Assembly: GCF_001661345.1 (NCBI RefSeq)
Contig: NW_017962913.1
Span: forward strand, 315,428-379,427
Source of the DNA: Ascoidea rubescens DSM 1968
Taxonomy: Eukaryota; Ascomycota; Saccharomycetes; Ascoideales; Ascoideaceae
Direction of reading: 5' to 3'
Length of the DNA stretch: 64,000 nt
Positions 1 to 9,815 of this stretch are shown here, one piece after another. The notes beneath the pieces were generated by a model, which saw only the letters and a program-made list of their open reading frames with translations, was not told where the DNA came from and made no database searches. Within the stretch, counting starts at the first letter, position 1; each line of letters opens with the position of its first letter. The position numbers and the translations under genes are program-made.

Positions 1-259
1 TATTTTCTTGTTTGGGGTTCTTTCTCGGTTAGTTTTTCATTATTTTTTATGTTTTTATTTTTTTTATTTATTAAATGATTTTAATATTATGACACTGTTT
101 GTTCTTGATTGGTTATGAAATTATATCAAGATGTGGAATCGTGTCAAAATTGAATAAATTTTATAAAAAAAGATTCATAGTTGTTAATTTATTGTTATAG
201 AAAATAATACGATTAAAAATTATATTGACTAAATAAAAAAACAATCATTATAAATAGCA

Positions 260-3200
260 TTACCATTGAACAAAATCTCTTCCCACAGTTCTAAAAACTC
301 TGATGGTTCCAGATTTTAAATCTGAAGGTCTGTAACTACTTTGCTTAATTTTACCAGTATTTGAAGATTTTTCAATTACTCTAAATTTTTCTTTTTTGTT
401 ATCCCAGTCAGTTATTATTGCAGAAAATGGTTTATCAAATCCTGTTTCAAAAACAAATTTTTGATGGAATTTGTTATGTGCGTTAAACTTAGCTTTTTCA
501 AGGGTCAATATATCACCAGGTCTAAAATCGCCTTTTTTGCTTATTTGTGAGTTTGAATTATTAAAATAAATTTGAGCGCCAAATGAGGTTGCACCTACTG
601 GTCTTAAAATATTTGGGATTTGTGATAAAAGTCCTGGAACGAAGTCACCATAAATAATACTACCAATCGATTTAATGGCTAATTGATAAATAGTGTTTCC
701 AAATAAATCATAGTATTTGTTTAAAATATCATCATTAATAATTGGTGGTGAAATATGAGATTGATTCATATTAACTGTGATTTGAGGATTTTTAGAATCA
801 AAAGAAATAGAAATAACAAGTTGAGAGTAATTGGCAAATAAAATGTAGTAGTCACGATAAATAAATTTTCTGTTTCCCCTCTTAATTATTTCGTTTTCTT
901 CAACTTCAAAAATTAAATTATTGCCCACTTTTCTAATCAAATCGCTAGGTAATTCATTATTTTTTAGCCACCAATCTGAATCTTGTTCCAAATCAATATT
1001 TTGACCCGTGTAATTATCCTCGTTGTCTTCATCATAATCAGCTAACGCACCAGAATCAAGTGGTTGAAGATTTTTATTTGAATGCTCTGAATGAAAACTG
1101 GTTACACTATCTATAGATTTACGACTAATAGAAGTGCTTCTAGCAATCTCTGGAGAAAACAGATCCACAGTCTCTTTTCTATCATTTTCAGAGATTGGAA
1201 CTGGGATTGGTGCTGGGACTTGAGGTGGTGCTGGAGCAGAAATAGAAGTTTGAGCTGTAACTGGAATTGGAGCTGGAGCTCTGGTGGGCGGTGATGGAGG
1301 TGAACTTAAAACAGGAGTAGATAATGAATCGGCTGAATGTGGTGGAGGAGGAGGACTTCTATTAGTAAACTCCGGAGCAGGTGGAAGTGAAACAGGTGGA
1401 GGAAGTGTATCTAAAGCTGCCAATTTGTTTTGTGGGAAAGTAGAATTAGAAAAGGCTGAAACTTTAGAGTTAGTAGAAAGAGTAGGTATGATCTCTGTAT
1501 CATCATCGTCGGCTTCATATCCAGTAACTTCATCCTCGGAAACAAGATTTTGATCGATAGGAATATTTGGTAAGGAAGTAGCCGGAGGAGGTGGTGGGGG
1601 AGCTTTAAATTTAGAATTTTCATTTATATCAATATCATGTGAAGAGGAAAACTGCTTATTGACATCATCTTCAAAAGATGTTCTTGAAGCAGTAGATTGA
1701 TTAGATTCACCGAGAACGATGTTTCCAGAGAGAGGTACTGGTAAAGATGTTTCTTTCTTTTTTATCATTTCGGAGTCGTCGTCGTAATCATCTTCTTCCA
1801 AACTATCAAGTGGGTTTTCATCGGAAATAACAGGAATGTTTTTATATGGTTTCACTTCGGGTAATTTTTTTTTCATTTCTCTCATATTGAAAGAGTCTTT
1901 TGGATTAGAAGCAGGTTCATCGATGTTCTTTTCATATTTTTCGTATTTTTCATATTTTTGATTGTTTTCATTATCACTATTACTATCGCTATCACTATTA
2001 TGATCAGAAATTGGTTTTTCAGCTTGATTATTATGATGAGCTGGTGGTAAAGCATTAGGGTTTGCAAATGGCAAAATAGGAATGGCACGAGAAACATTTT
2101 CAGAATCGTTGTTTTCAAGATTTTCAAGATTTTCAATTTTCTTCTTTTTAGGTGCAGTTGGTGGAGCACCAAATGGAGATATGCCCATCATACCAAACAT
2201 TCCCATCCCACCTGAAATCTTAGCCATTCTTTCTCTTAGTGCAGCCTTACGTACTTCTTCATTATCTTCCTCATCTTCATCTTCATCTTCATCTTCATCT
2301 TCATCTTCATCTTGTTGATCATCTGATTTGTTGGTTTCAGATTCCTTTTTTAGTGAACCTGTTGGATTTGATTCAATTTTTTGAGTATTGTTTTCATTTG
2401 TTGTTGATCTAGAAAGTGAAGAAAGAGGTTGAGGGGTGATAATTTCTTTTTTAGTTTTATCAGTGTTATCTTGAGTCTCTTGAGTCTCTTGGGTCTCTTG
2501 TTCAATAAATTGATGTGAAGGGTTGTTATTTGTATTATCATTTATATTGGGAGATTCAGAAGTTGTAGTGGGGAGTGGTGGTGGTGGAGAAGGAGGGAGA
2601 TGGTGCTTCTTTTTTTTCTTTTCAGCTTTTTTCTGAAGATTAGCTTGAGCTCTTTCAGCTTCCTCTTGTTGGACTTTTTGTAATAGAGCGATTCTTTCTT
2701 TTAAGCTCATCTTTGGAACCGATTCTGAGTCATTGTTTTGATTTTGGGATTCAGATGCGATTTCTTTATTAACAGGAGTTGGAGGTGGGATTTTTGGTTT
2801 GGGTTTTGGCTTTTGTTGATAAGGAGAATTGGAGAAGCCTGGAGGTATGTAATTAGAGTAAGAAGCGGTAGCATAAAAGGGTTTTTTAACAAAGGATTGT
2901 TCTCTTGGTTTTATTGAGGGTAATACAGGAGCCGAAGTTTGGTTGAAAGCAGCAATTTTATCAAATAAAGCATTTTTCTTGAAAGTTTTTGGTTTAGGTT
3001 TTGGAGGAGTGTGTGTGGGGGTGGGAGCAGAAGGAAGATTTTGTGGTGTGGAAGTTTTAACTGGGATTGGAGCTGATACAGGAGAAGGAATTGGGGGTGA
3101 TATTGGAGCCGGGATTGAAGGGGGAATTGAAGGAGGAATTGAAGGAGGTATGGTTGAAGCCTTTGGTAGTGTAGCTTTTGATGGAACAGAAACAACAGGA

Positions 3201-3874
3201 GGGAGTGGAGGTAGAGAAGCTGCTTTTTTTATGATAGGAGAAGGTGGAAGAACCGGATCAACTGTGTCTGGTATAACTTTGGGAGAAGATTTTTGAATTT
3301 CTGCCGGAGAATCCTTAGGTATGGTTGGTTCAAATTTAGGTATTAAAGATGGTGGTGGTTGTGAAGCTGTGAGAGCAGGAGCAGGACTTTGAACAGAAGC
3401 AGGTTTGGGGAAATTCATTGGAATTGGTTCATCTTCAGAATCGATAGAATCAGAATATGAAAAGCCATCATCGTCATCATCATATTTGCTTCTTGAAACT
3501 GTGTTCAAATTGGCACTTTGGTTCTGTGATGGTTGAGGTTGAGGAATTGAGAAAGACTTTTCAGGCTCAGGCAGTATTGTTTGGGCGTTGGGATTGGCTT
3601 GAGATTGGATCAAGTTGATGGTGTTTGGATCCCTTGGTTCTGAATTTGAGGGTGGGCTTGCTGGAGCAGGTTTGGATGTAAGCAACTCAACGAAATTTTT
3701 GGGGAAAATGCCTTCTAAAGGCTGGCCATTCTTGCCTGTATAAGTTCCAGCATACCATTCGTCGTCTTCAATGGAGGTGACAGTTATTATTTGGTCAGCG
3801 TCAAAGACCAAATCGTCGGGATAGTCAGAGGCGTATTCGTAGACAGCACGAACTTTGAAAGGGGGAGTGGCCAT
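260..3874 (-). CDS. BBC1: BBC1/MTI1-like SH3 adaptor of actin patches
   Basis: This 1204-residue protein matches yeast Bbc1, which works at cortical actin patches and restrains Las17 (WASP)- and myosin-I-driven actin assembly during endocytosis. An SH3 domain occupies about residues 6-66, with the typical ALYDY-like start ([13 protein letters not shown]) and the [11 protein letters not shown] end. The middle, about residues 70-980, is low complexity: many polyproline runs that could bind SH3 domains, Lys-rich helical segments near 390-430 and 565-580, and acidic Asp/Glu tracts. The last 200 or so residues form a conserved globular region ending in GRDFVQW, as in Bbc1. The start ATG lies directly before the SH3 domain. 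The family assignment is firm; the function is inferred from family knowledge. The kinase gene lies upstream on the same strand, 323 bases away. Confidence 0.9.
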   Translation of the reverse strand: MATPPFKVRAVYEYASDYPDDLVFDADQIITVTSIEDDEWYAGTYTGKNGQPLEGIFPKNFVELLTSKPAPASPPSNSEPRDPNTINLIQSQANPNAQTILPEPEKSFSIPQPQPSQNQSANLNTVSRSKYDDDDDGFSYSDSIDSEDEPIPMNFPKPASVQSPAPALTASQPPPSLIPKFEPTIPKDSPAEIQKSSPKVIPDTVDPVLPPSPIIKKAASLPPLPPVVSVPSKATLPKASTIPPSIPPSIPPSIPAPISPPIPSPVSAPIPVKTSTPQNLPSAPTPTHTPPKPKPKTFKKNALFDKIAAFNQTSAPVLPSIKPREQSFVKKPFYATASYSNYIPPGFSNSPYQQKPKPKPKIPPPTPVNKEIASESQNQNNDSESVPKMSLKERIALLQKVQQEEAERAQANLQKKAEKKKKKHHLPPSPPPPLPTTTSESPNINDNTNNNPSHQFIEQETQETQETQDNTDKTKKEIITPQPLSSLSRSTTNENNTQKIESNPTGSLKKESETNKSDDQQDEDEDEDEDEDEDEEDNEEVRKAALRERMAKISGGMGMFGMMGISPFGAPPTAPKKKKIENLENLENNDSENVSRAIPILPFANPNALPPAHHNNQAEKPISDHNSDSDSNSDNENNQKYEKYEKYEKNIDEPASNPKDSFNMREMKKKLPEVKPYKNIPVISDENPLDSLEEDDYDDDSEMIKKKETSLPVPLSGNIVLGESNQSTASRTSFEDDVNKQFSSSHDIDINENSKFKAPPPPPPATSLPNIPIDQNLVSEDEVTGYEADDDDTEIIPTLSTNSKVSAFSNSTFPQNKLAALDTLPPPVSLPPAPEFTNRSPPPPPHSADSLSTPVLSSPPSPPTRAPAPIPVTAQTSISAPAPPQVPAPIPVPISENDRKETVDLFSPEIARSTSISRKSIDSVTSFHSEHSNKNLQPLDSGALADYDEDNEDNYTGQNIDLEQDSDWWLKNNELPSDLIRKVGNNLIFEVEENEIIKRGNRKFIYRDYYILFANYSQLVISISFDSKNPQITVNMNQSHISPPIINDDILNKYYDLFGNTIYQLAIKSIGSIIYGDFVPGLLSQIPNILRPVGATSFGAQIYFNNSNSQISKKGDFRPGDILTLEKAKFNAHNKFHQKFVFETGFDKPFSAIITDWDNKKEKFRVIEKSSNTGKIKQSSYRPSDLKSGTIRVFRTVGRDFVQW
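2271..2313 (+). repeat. Hexanucleotide microsatellite in BBC1
   Basis: A run of TCATCT-type hexamers on the plus strand encodes an alternating Asp-Glu tract in Bbc1. It is simple-sequence DNA inside coding sequence and probably varies in length between strains. Confidence 0.85.
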
Positions 3875-4197
3875 TGAATGGAAAGCAGAATTGAGCAGAG
3901 TAGCTGGAGGGTTGTTGGAGAGTTGTTGGGTAGCAAAATCGAGTGTAGAAGAAGTGAGATGAAGATTAAATTGATAGATGGAGATGGAGATTCAAATGGA
4001 GATTGAGCGATGTTCTGTGAGACGTTTTTATACGTTTGGGAAGGACGCGTCCACCGCAGGAGTGGGACGAGAGCGCGCCAGAACAGAAAAAGAGCAATAT
4101 TGCACGAGGGTAGCCCTGTGGAAGTGGGCGGGAGCTTCTGTGGGCAGGCTATTCTAGCCTTTGAGGCCTGTTTTCAGAAGCAGAAGCAGCAGAAGCT
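3875..4197 (-). promoter_or_regulatory. BBC1 upstream region, GC-rich
   Basis: The gap between the kinase stop and the BBC1 start holds no ORF that resembles a protein. It is clearly richer in G and C than the surrounding genes, with several CGCG-type steps near 4045-4080. As the only space upstream of BBC1 it should hold its promoter. I see no clear TATA element. Confidence 0.5.
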
Positions 4198-5766
4198 TCA
4201 GTCCTCTTCGATGAAGAAGCGAATGGTGCCTGTGGAGGAAGGCGTTTTTGAGCTGGTGTTCGATGAGTCCTCCTCTGGCAGCTGGGCTACGTTGCTGAGG
4301 CGAGGCATCTTCGTCTCAGCTATCTCGCTGATGTTCTCAAACGAAGCATTTCTTGATGTGACCCTTGAGGTGTTTCTTGATATGTTTCTGGAGTGGAGTC
4401 TGGAAATGAGCTGCAAACCAACTCTTGATCCTGTTCTTGATCTCACCAATATGGCTGAGTTTTTTCTGGAGACATCCACAGAGCCTATCAAAGAGTGCAA
4501 GCTTGACGAGCTCGAGAAAACAGGTTTGAAGCTGGCATCGAAAATTGGCTCGTAGCATAGCTTTCCGTCTAGTTTAATGTCTTCATCGTCGTCCGTATTT
4601 TCAATCACAGACTCGAACGATGGTAGGTTTAGTTGATTGAGGTTGTTTCGCAATTTTGATAGTGATTGGAACGACAAAGATGAAGATGCTAAGTTGTATC
4701 CCAGAAAATTATGTCCTAGCAAGTTGCTTGTCAGCAATTTATTAGTTTGCATTGGACGATCAGCATTTGACAAACTAATAAATGGATGGTTCAATAGTGC
4801 CTCAACCGAAGGTCTCTTTAAAGGATCTATGATAAAACATTGGTTAATAAAATTCTTTGCATCGTTTGATATGTGGTTCCAATATTCAATTGGCTCAAAG
4901 TAATAATCAGACGTTAATATGGCCTCTTTGGTTTCATCGTCATTTTCACAATCAAATGGGAAATATCCACACAAACAAAAATATGTTAATACTCCAATGG
5001 ACCAAACATCTATAGCAAAGCTCTGTTTTCCGATTGTTTTATCAATTAGCTCCGGTGCCATATATGATAATGTTCCACCTTGAAAATTAAACTTGTTATT
5101 TTCATTGTTATTTTCATTGTTATTTTCATTGTTATTATTTTTATCACCATTCTCATTTGTACCCTGCTTCTTATCATAGATCATAGAAAACCCAAAATCA
5201 ACAATTAAAATATCAGACAAGTTTTGTAAATTCGAACTAAACAAAATATTCTCGCTTTTCAAATCTCGGTGGATTATATTGTTATGATGCAAAACTAAAA
5301 CAGAATTTAAAATTGACTTGACAATCACCCTTGTATTTCTTTCATTCAATTTATTATGACTCAAAATCAAATCAAACAATTCTCCACCTTTGCATAACTG
5401 AGTTACCAAATATAAATTCTCATCCGTCTCAAAATAGTCAACCAATTTAATCAACGACGACGATGATAACGATGAAATGAACTTCAATATCCTAAACTCA
5501 TTTTGAACAACAAATTCCCTGCCATACATCTTTCGTTTCTCAATTTTCTTAATAGCAAAATGCTGGCTCCTATTCTTGTATCCATCTCCAACTCTTTTGC
5601 ACTCGTAAACCGTAGCATAAGATCCTGTCCCTAGGGATGACTTTGATAGGATATACTTGCAATCATGATACGTTCTTCTCCTTGAACTTGAATAGAACAA
5701 TGAAGAAAAGGACTCCCTGGGAGGCCACACTTCAATTGAGCTCAAATCAAGTACTGTTGACAGCAT
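4198..5766 (-). CDS. CaMK-group Ser/Thr protein kinase
   Basis: This 522-residue kinase has all the catalytic motifs: glycine loop LGTGSYATVYE, lysine motif AIKK, catalytic loop HRDLKSEN, DFG (VDFGFSM) and APE (YMAPELID). The domain covers about residues 37-325. The subdomain IX-XI sequence (DVWSIGVLTYFCLCGYFPFD) is typical of calcium/calmodulin-dependent kinases, so CMK1/CMK2-like is the best guess, but a specific orthologue is not established. An Asn-rich insert of roughly 20 residues sits between DFG and APE. The tail after the kinase domain has many closely spaced Arg-x-x-Ser sites. I saw no obvious calmodulin-binding helix. The start is the ATG at 5766; upstream in-frame codons are not ATG. 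It is divergent with CSM3. Confidence 0.85.
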   Translation of the reverse strand: MLSTVLDLSSIEVWPPRESFSSLFYSSSRRRTYHDCKYILSKSSLGTGSYATVYECKRVGDGYKNRSQHFAIKKIEKRKMYGREFVVQNEFRILKFISSLSSSSLIKLVDYFETDENLYLVTQLCKGGELFDLILSHNKLNERNTRVIVKSILNSVLVLHHNNIIHRDLKSENILFSSNLQNLSDILIVDFGFSMIYDKKQGTNENGDKNNNNENNNENNNENNKFNFQGGTLSYMAPELIDKTIGKQSFAIDVWSIGVLTYFCLCGYFPFDCENDDETKEAILTSDYYFEPIEYWNHISNDAKNFINQCFIIDPLKRPSVEALLNHPFISLSNADRPMQTNKLLTSNLLGHNFLGYNLASSSLSFQSLSKLRNNLNQLNLPSFESVIENTDDDEDIKLDGKLCYEPIFDASFKPVFSSSSSLHSLIGSVDVSRKNSAILVRSRTGSRVGLQLISRLHSRNISRNTSRVTSRNASFENISEIAETKMPRLSNVAQLPEEDSSNTSSKTPSSTGTIRFFIEED

Positions 5767-6027
5767 TTGTTCCACTTTTCAATCCAACAAATGCTTTTTT
5801 TCATTTAACAGTCAATGAAAAAGCGAACAAAGAAGCAAAATCAAGATAACGTCAATTTCCCGATTGGGACACCACGCTGTGTTTGATATGCTGGATGATG
5901 CAAGTATGCAGTATAATGCATAATCATACGTTTCAAAACTCACGCGTTAGTTTTTTTAAAAAGTTGAAAAATCGAGAAAAGAACTGGGAAAAGAACATTA
6001 ACAAAAGAACGTTGATGAATTCTCAGG

Positions 6028-6757
6028 ATGGACTTTGAAAACTTGAGATCCACCAACAGCAGCTCCTCTGCTCGTGCTGACCACCACAACAGCAACTTCC
6101 ATGGCAACAACAGCTACAAACAATCCACCAGTGGCAGCGTGGATGCACTTGGTTTAAATGAAGGAGAATTGACCATTAAGAAGAAAAGAAGATATGTCAA
6201 ATTGGACGATGAAAAACTATTGTCTTCAAAGGGTCTTCCTTATATTTTAAAAAATTCAAACAAGGTCACTAAATTGTTGGATAATAGAATTCAAAAAAAG
6301 AAAAAAAACGACTTGCAAAACAAATCTAGACACAAACACCAAAACAACTATACTTACACTCGAATGAACTCAAATTTTGAATTTCAATTTGAAAATTTGG
6401 TTAAAATATTGGAATTCTATACATTATGGGCTCATCATTTGTTTCCAAAATTCACCTTTTTCGAATTCGTTCATTATTGTCAGAATAATAATAATATCAA
6501 GACAAGCAAATTGCTAAAAGAATTTAGAACCGAATTAATTGTCAAAGAAGAAAACAGAAATATCGATTCTAAAAATAATGCTGAGATTAATAACAAAAAA
6601 AACAATCTTGATCAGAATATCCAAAACGATTTAAACATCATAAATATTGAAGATGATTTAATCAACACAAATACTACAAACACAAGTCACAAAAACAAAA
6701 ACAAAGATAAAAATAAAAATAATAACATTGATAATAATAATAATAATAATAACATTG

Positions 6758-6826
<69 letters not shown>

Positions 6827-7506
6827 GTGATAATGATACCAATATCAATCAAATTGGAACTGAAAACTCAAATCATTTTATTTCCAAGACAAACGGACTA
6901 TTTGTTGGTGAAGACTTTGAATTAATTGATTCAATAAACACAACAATCAATAATAATTTACTAAAGAATAAAACTTATTCATCAAGAAGAAGAAGAAAAA
7001 TTAGTTCAATAATGGATAGTGATGATGAAAAAAATGATGATGATACTACTAATAAAATAAACAATTCAATAAACAACAAAGACGACGACGACAACGACGA
7101 CGACGATGATGATGATGATGGTATATATGTTACAGGATTTAATAAAATTAGTTCTACAAGTATAAATAAAAACAATATCGATTCTAAGAATGACAATAAT
7201 AGAAAGGAAAAAAATAACAAAGATACTGATGAATTCTCAAGTGATGGATTTTCAAGTGATGATGATGACTTATTTTTACAATTGACTAATAAAAGCAATA
7301 AACAATCACAAATTCAAAGCAATAAAGAAACTACTCAACCGACTCATTTGTATGTTATGAATAATGATATCAATATCAGTAAAGAAAATAATACTAAAAC
7401 TGGCATGAATAATAGTCTGGATATTACTAATCCAGTTCCGGGTTTTGATGACGTCGATGAAGAATATAATGAAGAACTTGAGTATTTAATTAGCATGGGA
7501 ATGTGA
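6028..7506 (+). CDS. CSM3: CSM3/Swi3/TIPIN-type fork protection subunit
   Basis: Residues about 52-175 match the Swi3 domain of Csm3 (TIPIN): a basic KKKRRYVKLDDEKLL segment, the signature LLSSKGLPYIL, then a helical stretch FENLVKILEFYTLWAHHLFPKFTFFEFV. Csm3 pairs with Tof1 in the complex that stabilises stalled replication forks, supports the S-phase checkpoint and helps sister cohesion. The rest of the 492 residues is mostly Asn- and Asp-rich simple sequence, including a long Asn run encoded by AAT, which makes this protein longer than S. cerevisiae Csm3. A conserved-looking acidic C-terminus remains (DDVDEEYNEELEYLISMG). The start ATG is well placed. The family call is firm for the N-terminal third only. 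Confidence 0.8.
6731..6826 (+). repeat. (AAT)n microsatellite in CSM3
   Basis: A nearly pure AAT triplet tract, broken once by ACATTG around 6752, encodes poly-Asn in Csm3. The purity of the codons points to replication slippage. Confidence 0.95.
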
Positions 7507-7765
7507 ATTAGAAATCATAAAGAGTAAAAACTAAGTATAAATACCAAGTATACTTTAATATAATATAAGAGAAAGTAATATCTAATTTTTGGTTGTTTTT
7601 TTTTTATTTTTCTCATTTTTCTCATTTTTTTTCATTTTTATTATGATGGAATATAAATTTATAAATTGAGAATTATAAAATAAACTGAAAATTTAACTGA
7701 AAAGTAAAACATTGGAATTTGCAATTTAAAATTTAAAATTAATATAAACAGAATATTTATAATAC

Positions 7766-8386
7766 TTATTCTTCATTTTTCTTTGGTCTTATATCATTGA
7801 TACCACGACCTACACCCAATTGTTCAAGAGTCAAAGACAATGGTCTTCTTGTTACAACATCATAAATCGAGGATTGGTTATTTTCAACACCATTTATGGA
7901 ATCAAGTATTTTTCTAGTTTCATGGCTGAACAAGGAATCTGAACCCAAACCTTGGAATCCACCAGCCCAGCTTGTAACACCGGCAGCCAAACCGAAACCT
8001 ATGGCGTATCCAAAAGTTTTTGGAATAGATTTGACCAAACAACCAACCAATGCACCGGATAATGCACCACCATTGAAATCGTTAAAAGCATCGTTTTTGC
8101 CTCTCAAGTTATTGGAAACTGCATGGCCAAGAGTGAAAGCGGTTCCAGCAGTTGTTAAGAAAATAATTGTTTTCCCATGCTTGGTAAAAGTCGATAAGGG
8201 AGAATAGGTGGTGGAGTCCAATGTGTTTTGAGTTGTAGCAGTTATCAAAGAAATAACACCTGAAAGAAGTGCAGAGTTCAAGGTGACAGCAGGAGTGTCA
8301 ATTGGGGAAAAGGGCACGTCTTTCCTGATGGTGAAAATAGGAAATCTGAATTCTGGAGAATAGTTGGCTTGCTTTTCGTCGCTCAT
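7766..8386 (-). CDS. Complex I Tim17-family subunit (NUJM/NDUFA11-like)
   Basis: The 206-residue protein resembles the B14.7/NDUFA11 accessory subunit of mitochondrial NADH:ubiquinone oxidoreductase (NUJM of Yarrowia), a Tim17/22/23-fold inner-membrane protein. Evidence is four hydrophobic segments with Gly-rich packing motifs (GVISLITATTQNTL, GTAFTLGHAVSNNLRGKND, GGALSGALVGCLV, YAIGFGLAAGVTSWAGG). The segment SNNLRGKNDAFNDFNGGALSG is the family hallmark. The start is the ATG at 8386, giving the usual family length; upstream codons in this frame are not ATG. Its presence implies a complex I respiratory chain, lost in Saccharomycetaceae. It is convergent with CSM3 and divergent from CHO1. Confidence 0.75.
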   Translation of the reverse strand: MSDEKQANYSPEFRFPIFTIRKDVPFSPIDTPAVTLNSALLSGVISLITATTQNTLDSTTYSPLSTFTKHGKTIIFLTTAGTAFTLGHAVSNNLRGKNDAFNDFNGGALSGALVGCLVKSIPKTFGYAIGFGLAAGVTSWAGGFQGLGSDSLFSHETRKILDSINGVENNQSSIYDVVTRRPLSLTLEQLGVGRGINDIRPKKNEE

Positions 8387-8816
8387 GTTGGCTGTAGGAA
8401 CTGGTGTCTCTTGTTCGATGGCCTGTGCTGCTTCTGCTGCTTTCTCTTCCTCATCCTCAAACTTCTCCAAAGCCAATCAAACCGCTCCAAATTCAAATAT
8501 CCAGTCACGAGAATATTTCCACGTGCTCCTTCTTGGAACTGAGCACCCAACTGCGTATTTACCGTCACGGCAGATATTCCGGATCTCCTCCAAAATAGCA
8601 GCCGGTTTGGACAAACTGCGAAAATCCCAGCAGAAACTGCGAAAACCCAGAAAATCCAAAAAAGCTTCACATGTGAAAAACTGCCAATTCCTCCAGCAAT
8701 CATAAATACTTCAGATCTCTTCTCTTGGAGCTTCAACAACTCGTTCTTTGCCCCAACATCTACTTGTTTTTGCTTGTTACTTGCTCTCTACCTGCTCGCT
8801 ACTTCACCTTTTCCTA
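8387..8816. promoter_or_regulatory. Divergent promoter, complex I subunit and CHO1
   Basis: This 430-base divergent gap is GC-richer than the flanking genes. It holds an E-box CACGTG at 8520-8525, the core site of Cbf1- or Pho4-type bHLH factors. Short overlapping frames on both strands look like chance ORFs. Confidence 0.5.
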
Positions 8817-9623
8817 ATGGCTAACACAGCTGCTGCTTATTCCTCGGCCATCGATGACTCCTCTTCAATTGCAAGCGACGATGAGGTCTCAAGACCTGCT
8901 CCAGTAAGAAGAAGATCCTCTTTGTTCTCCATAATCTCAGATTCTGAACCTCCTTTGCCTCCTCCAGATGAAAAAGATATAATTGCCTTTACCTCAGATA
9001 CTCGTCATTTCAACATGGTGAGGAACCTACATCTCGCTGACTTGATTACTTGTATGAATGGCTTTTCCGGTTTCTACTCCATCATCTCATGTTTGAGATT
9101 TATTCTTACAAAACAGTCTCATTATGTTCAAAGAGCTCATTTTTTCATTGCTTTAGGCTTGTTTTTTGATTTTTTCGATGGCAAAGTCGCAAGATTAAGA
9201 AATAAAGCTTCCTTAATGGGCCAGGAATTGGATTCTTTAGCCGATTTGATATCTTTTGGTGTTGCTCCTGCTTCAATTGCATTTTCTTTGGGTTTCCAAA
9301 CCACTGTTGACGTCTTAATCTTATCTTTCTTTGTCTTGTGTGGCTTAACAAGACTAGCTAGATTTAATGTAACGGTCGCTAATATACCAAAAGACCAATC
9401 CGGCAAGTCTCAATATTTCGAAGGTTTACCAATTCCAACAAGTTTATCTCTAGTAGCTACAATGGCCTTTTGGGTTTACAAAGGTTGGTATTCGTCTGAA
9501 TTGGGACTACCTTGTGGTGTTCTTTTTTCAAATAACTTTTTCGAATTCCACCCAATAATTTTATTATTTTTCATTCATGGTTGTTGTATGGTTTCAAAAA
9601 GTTTACACGTTCCCAAGCCTTAA
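8817..9623 (+). CDS. CHO1: Phosphatidylserine synthase
   Basis: This is Cho1 (PSS1), the CDP-diacylglycerol:serine O-phosphatidyltransferase that makes phosphatidylserine in the ER. Identity with S. cerevisiae Cho1 is high throughout (for example FNMVRNLHLADLITCMNGFSG and the end HPIILLFFIHGC). The CDP-alcohol phosphotransferase motif, D-G-x2-A-R-x8-G-x3-D-x3-D, is intact at about residues 121-143. The protein has 268 residues and about six membrane segments. I chose the ATG at 8817; the frame stays open 23 codons upstream but without an ATG, and the 268-residue form matches the family. A Ser-rich N-terminus with RRRSSLFS offers a likely phosphorylation site, as in the S. cerevisiae enzyme. 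It is convergent with the RhoGAP gene. Confidence 0.97.
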   Translation: MANTAAAYSSAIDDSSSIASDDEVSRPAPVRRRSSLFSIISDSEPPLPPPDEKDIIAFTSDTRHFNMVRNLHLADLITCMNGFSGFYSIISCLRFILTKQSHYVQRAHFFIALGLFFDFFDGKVARLRNKASLMGQELDSLADLISFGVAPASIAFSLGFQTTVDVLILSFFVLCGLTRLARFNVTVANIPKDQSGKSQYFEGLPIPTSLSLVATMAFWVYKGWYSSELGLPCGVLFSNNFFEFHPIILLFFIHGCCMVSKSLHVPKP

Positions 9624-9815
9624 TTCATTCTTTTAAAATCGTCAATCAATTTATCTTTATATTGCTGATCTTATATATACTTTAATAAAGCATCATCATT
9701 CAAACACAAAATATAAAATAAGCAAATTAAATAAACAAATTAAATAAAATATAAAATAACTATAAAAATCCCACAGATGCTTTTTCCGGATTAATCATTT
9801 ATTGCTAGACAGGAG

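Noticed and set aside
8383-8739. Longer N-terminus for the complex I subunit or separate ORFs in the 8.4-8.7 kb gap
   Set aside because: The extension has no ATG, and the ATG at 8386 gives the usual family length. The other frames overlap each other in a GC-rich divergent promoter.
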